Shown here: one piece after another, positions 7,574 to 9,922 of the stretch | Numbering within the stretch: position 1 is the stretch's first letter | Layout of the letters: each line of letters starts with the position of its first letter | Source of the DNA: Verrucomicrobia bacterium TMED44 | GTDB taxonomy: Bacteria > Verrucomicrobiota > Verrucomicrobiia > Opitutales > Seribacteraceae | DNA length: 9,922 nucleotides | Assembly: GCA_002168015.1 (NCBI GenBank) | Contig: NHCX01000061.1 | Coordinates: 11,212 to 21,133, forward strand | Direction of reading: 5' to 3' | Position numbers and translations under genes: made by a program | The notes under the pieces: generated by a model | What the model saw: the letters and a program-made list of their open reading frames with translations, nothing else | Told to the model about the DNA's origin: nothing | Database searches by the model: none

Positions 7574-7574
7574 T

Positions 7575-8699
7575 ATGAAAGAGTTAACAAAATCAGAAAG
7601 TGTTTCTTTGTTGAATTTAATTCTCCCGAAGGAATCTATAGTATCAGTATCAGAGGCGATTATTAATGCCGGTGCTAAAGGCGTTTTCCAAATTTCAGCG
7701 AGAGGATCTGTTCTAAACGAAGGGGGTTTTCTGCAAAAAATGTTTCCTCCTCCTGCTCCAGAGCAACATCTATTGCAAGCGTTGGTAAGAGATGATGCCA
7801 TCGAACAAGTTATTGATGCCTCAGTTAAAGCTGGGAATTTAACAAAAGTTGGAACAGGTGCTGTCTTCACGATAGAATGCAATGAGGCTCTTACTTCAGA
7901 AAATTTCCCCGCAGATATAGTGGCAAAAGATGGGCATGAAATTCCTTCTAGGACTGCGAGTGAAATGGAAGCAATTTGCTGTATTTGTGAAAAAGGAATT
8001 GCAGATGACATTGCGAGTGCCGCATTACAAAATGGGGCTCCGGGTCCAACTGTTACTTTCGGAGAGGGTGGTGGAGTTCGTGATAAGATTCCAATGTTGA
8101 GAATAACCAAGGGTCCGGAAAAAGAATTTGTATGGTGTGTTGTAGATAAATCTGAGGCTGACGATGTCTTCGCAGAAATGGCAAGAGCAGGAAGAATAAC
8201 AGAACCTGGTCGTGGATTTATGTATTCCATACCTGTATCATCAGGTCTCATAAATGTTAGTAGCACAATTTCGTCCTCAGCACATGGAGCTAATATGGAA
8301 CAAATCATTTCCGCAATTGACGAAATAAAAGGCGGAAAAGATTGGAGATCATTAGCTGATGAGTCCAAATCTAAAGCACTAAAGACTACCTTTCTTGAAA
8401 ACTTAGTTGGCCTTTACTGCATCGTACCTCGTGATCAATATTCAACTGTCTACGATGCAATCCTTGAAGCTGGTGCTCCTGGTGTCAGTACAAATTTTGG
8501 AGTCATGATTGACGCGGAAGATTCGGAAGATGGTCAGCATCAAAACGAGGAGTGGGCACTTGTCTACACTTCGGTTGGCCCAAGCAGTGTTGACTCTGTC
8601 AGAGATTCGGTACAGAAAGATATTGAAAAATTAGGAATTGATCGTTTTGCATTTTACACACTGCCAATCCCTCGTGCCTTAACTTATTTGGGAGGTTAA
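7575..8699 (+). CDS. Triple PII-like domain protein, probable regulator of the DUF1538 protein
   Basis: A 374-residue soluble protein with no signal peptide. I read three repeats of the PII-like (ferredoxin-like beta-alpha-beta) pattern: module 1 at about 11-105, module 2 at 131-225, module 3 at 276-372. Each has a hydrophobic strand, a helix ending in AG/NGA, a strand, a variable loop at the T-loop position (about 43-64, 163-184, 311-326), a second strand and helix, and a last strand. The helix ends repeat as INAGAKGVFQI, LQNGAPGPTVTF and LEAGAPGVSTNFG. At the PII B-loop position module 1 has KVGTGAVF and module 2 EPGRGFMY, while module 3 has GIDRFAFY without the glycines. PII proteins are homotrimers that bind nucleotides between subunits and control transporters and enzymes; a single chain with three modules could form the trimer alone. 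The gene starts one base after the DUF1538 stop, so the two are surely co-expressed. The classical Tyr51 modification site is not recognisable, and the ligand is unknown. Confidence 0.82.
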   Translation: MKELTKSESVSLLNLILPKESIVSVSEAIINAGAKGVFQISARGSVLNEGGFLQKMFPPPAPEQHLLQALVRDDAIEQVIDASVKAGNLTKVGTGAVFTIECNEALTSENFPADIVAKDGHEIPSRTASEMEAICCICEKGIADDIASAALQNGAPGPTVTFGEGGGVRDKIPMLRITKGPEKEFVWCVVDKSEADDVFAEMARAGRITEPGRGFMYSIPVSSGLINVSSTISSSAHGANMEQIISAIDEIKGGKDWRSLADESKSKALKTTFLENLVGLYCIVPRDQYSTVYDAILEAGAPGVSTNFGVMIDAEDSEDGQHQNEEWALVYTSVGPSSVDSVRDSVQKDIEKLGIDRFAFYTLPIPRALTYLGG

Positions 8700-8754
8700 T
8701 TTTTCGCGACATAAATTTCGTTAAATTATAGGGAATCCTGCAGTTTAAAGATTC

Positions 8755-9630
8755 TTAGTCATTTATACTGTAGCATATCGTACTCCATTCTCCTTTTTGC
8801 TTCAATTCGTGTTTAAATGTGTAGTCAGTTGTATCTAAACATTGATTGTAGACTTTTATTACATCTTCAGATTCATAATTAAGAATTCCTGAAATGATAA
8901 GACATGCACTATGTTCCAACATAGTAATTAGTGTCTTTGCATTTGATATCAAGACATCTGATTGAATGTTTGCCACAATACATTTATAAGTATTTTTCTC
9001 TAATAAATTAATTTTTGTTTTTTTGAAAATTACTGAGTTTTTTTCCAGATTTAAATTTGTATTTATTATAGAATTGGAAATTGCATTTTCGTCATGATCA
9101 ATGCCTAAGACATTTTTGAACCCAAGGGATTTTGCAAGTATACTTAGAATTCCTGACCCACACCCAACATCTAAAAAAGAGTCTCTTGTTAGTTCAGGTA
9201 ACTCGAATTTATCAATAAGAAACTCAATGCAAAGTCGAGTTGTCTCATGCTCTCCAGTTCCGAATGCCATTCCAGGATCAATATAGATGGGAGTTTCCCT
9301 ATTATTGGCTTTTATTTTATCTTTATCCCACAAGGGTATAAATTTATAATTTTTATAATTCCAAGGCTTAAAATGGTGCCTGTATGAATTTTCCCAAAAT
9401 TGATTGTCTATCTCTTCAATCCTGAAATCAGATAAAAATCCGTCATAATATTCTTTTAAATTTGAAATTCCACGAAGACTATCTCCTTTACTTAAAAATA
9501 GACCACTTAGTGTGAGAACTCTAGTCTCTTTGTCCATTGTGATAACCCAATTACTTGGGGCAATTTCGTACAGAATATTTTCAACTGCAGTTAAATCCCT
9601 AGCTGGTAGGGTAATGCCAACTCGAATCAT
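8755..9630 (-). CDS. prmA: Ribosomal protein L11 methyltransferase PrmA
   Basis: A complete 291-residue protein, the usual length for PrmA, which uses S-adenosylmethionine to methylate lysines and the N-terminus of ribosomal protein L11 in the cytosol. An N-terminal substrate-recognition region (about 1-100) is followed by a Rossmann methyltransferase domain: the PrmA signature DPGMAFGTGEH (118-128), SAM motif I DVGCGSG (154-160), the acidic end of strand 2 GIDHDENA (176-183), VANIQ (219-223, in the place of the usual NANI motif) and SGIL (247-250). ATG 9630 gives a normal N-terminus; no Shine-Dalgarno precedes it. It lies 17 nt after purN on the same strand, so it is probably read from the same transcript. 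The gene is more AT-rich by eye than the plus-strand genes next to it. A SAM-dependent methyltransferase with another target is a remote alternative. Confidence 0.93.
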   Translation of the reverse strand: MIRVGITLPARDLTAVENILYEIAPSNWVITMDKETRVLTLSGLFLSKGDSLRGISNLKEYYDGFLSDFRIEEIDNQFWENSYRHHFKPWNYKNYKFIPLWDKDKIKANNRETPIYIDPGMAFGTGEHETTRLCIEFLIDKFELPELTRDSFLDVGCGSGILSILAKSLGFKNVLGIDHDENAISNSIINTNLNLEKNSVIFKKTKINLLEKNTYKCIVANIQSDVLISNAKTLITMLEHSACLIISGILNYESEDVIKVYNQCLDTTDYTFKHELKQKGEWSTICYSIND

Positions 9631-9647
9631 ATTTTAAATTAGAATCT

Positions 9648-9922
9648 TCAAGTCCGGTGAAATTCTATGGAAATGTTTCCTATGATAGTTGGGTAAATTA
9701 CATGTTCGGCAGCGTGTATTTTTTGACTGAACATTTCTAAGTTATCCGTCTCCATTTTTCTAACTGGAATTTGGGTTATAATCTTACCACTATCAATTGT
9801 TTCCGTCACCCAATGAACCGTACACCCAGATATCATAACCCCATATTCAAAAGCCCGTTCGATTGCATGTAAGCCTTTAAAACTGGGAAGTAGGCTAGGA
9901 TGAATATTGATTATCATATTTT
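9648..9922 (-). CDS. purN: Phosphoribosylglycinamide formyltransferase PurN, C-terminal part (cut by right window edge)
   Basis: About 90 residues remain, the C-terminal half of a protein usually near 190-210 residues. PurN transfers a formyl group from 10-formyltetrahydrofolate to glycinamide ribonucleotide in purine biosynthesis. The catalytic NIHPSLLP motif (Asn and His of the active site) is present, then GLHAIERAFEYG, GCTVHWVTETIDSGKII with the catalytic Asp, and the AEHVIYP motif near the end. The Met at 9917 is internal: a codon for Asn precedes it and homologues read through this point, so the gene continues beyond the window. The C-terminal tail after IYP is short. Its stop is 17 nt before prmA. 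Confidence 0.93.
   Translation of the reverse strand, partial: NMIINIHPSLLPSFKGLHAIERAFEYGVMISGCTVHWVTETIDSGKIITQIPVRKMETDNLEMFSQKIHAAEHVIYPTIIGNISIEFHRT

Noticed and set aside
7512..7574. A longer N-terminus for the PII-like protein, starting at ATG 7512
   Set aside because: The extra 21 residues overlap the DUF1538 gene in another frame and have no PII-like character, while ATG 7575 has a good Shine-Dalgarno at the right distance.
7496..8368. A 290-codon open frame on the minus strand, antisense to the PII-like gene
   Set aside because: It lies opposite a well-supported gene with family motifs, its product has no recognisable domain, and it would overlap the end of the DUF1538 gene; it is a shadow frame.
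8700..8754. Bidirectional terminator between the convergent PII-like and prmA genes
   Set aside because: Only a five-bp all-AT stem (AATTT-CGTT-AAATT, 8714-8727) and loose GAATC/GATTC matches are present; no stable hairpin with a T tract was found.
9648..9917. A complete small protein starting at ATG 9917
   Set aside because: This Met is just before the catalytic NIHPSLLP motif of PurN, in the middle of the usual protein, and the frame stays open to the window edge.

Overview
This 9.9 kb AT-rich window is dense bacterial sequence with no RNA genes, mobile elements or CRISPR. A lipoprotein signal peptide and the lack of Shine-Dalgarno sequences before most starts suggest a Gram-negative bacterium in which leader-independent initiation is common. 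The GAF-GAF-PAS-cyclase architecture and the type of lipoprotein would fit a marine Verrucomicrobia-like lineage. That placement is inference only; no marker in the window fixes the taxon.

Left block (1-4044, minus strand): an 864-residue coiled-coil protein, built almost entirely from a 36-residue unit repeated 23.6 times without a single indel, overlaps by 17 nt the start of a GAF-GAF-PAS protein. The latter runs off the left edge just where the catalytic domain of a class III adenylate cyclase would begin. The second GAF domain has the complete NKFDE signature of cyclic-nucleotide-binding GAFs, and the first has it except for the last residue. The pair looks like a translationally coupled signalling operon.

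Middle block (4139-8699, plus strand): divergent from the coiled-coil gene lies a lipoprotein gene (coiled-coil stalk plus a probable beta-sandwich C-terminal domain). It is followed by a 728-residue membrane protein with two DUF1538 copies separated by a roughly 200-residue soluble linker that carries a textbook EF-hand calcium loop. One base after its stop starts a 374-residue protein that reads as three PII-like modules in one chain, possibly a covalent version of the usual PII trimer. DUF1538 proteins are, to my knowledge, often neighbours of PII-type regulators, so the last two genes probably form a membrane carrier or channel and its cytosolic regulator.

Right block (8755-9922, minus strand): two housekeeping genes, prmA (ribosomal protein L11 methyltransferase, complete) and the C-terminal part of purN (GAR formyltransferase, cut by the right edge), in the order purN-prmA. 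They converge on the PII-like gene.

The most interesting items are the triple PII-like protein with its calcium-loop-bearing DUF1538 partner, and the perfectly phased 36-residue coiled-coil repeat coupled to a cyclic-nucleotide signalling enzyme.
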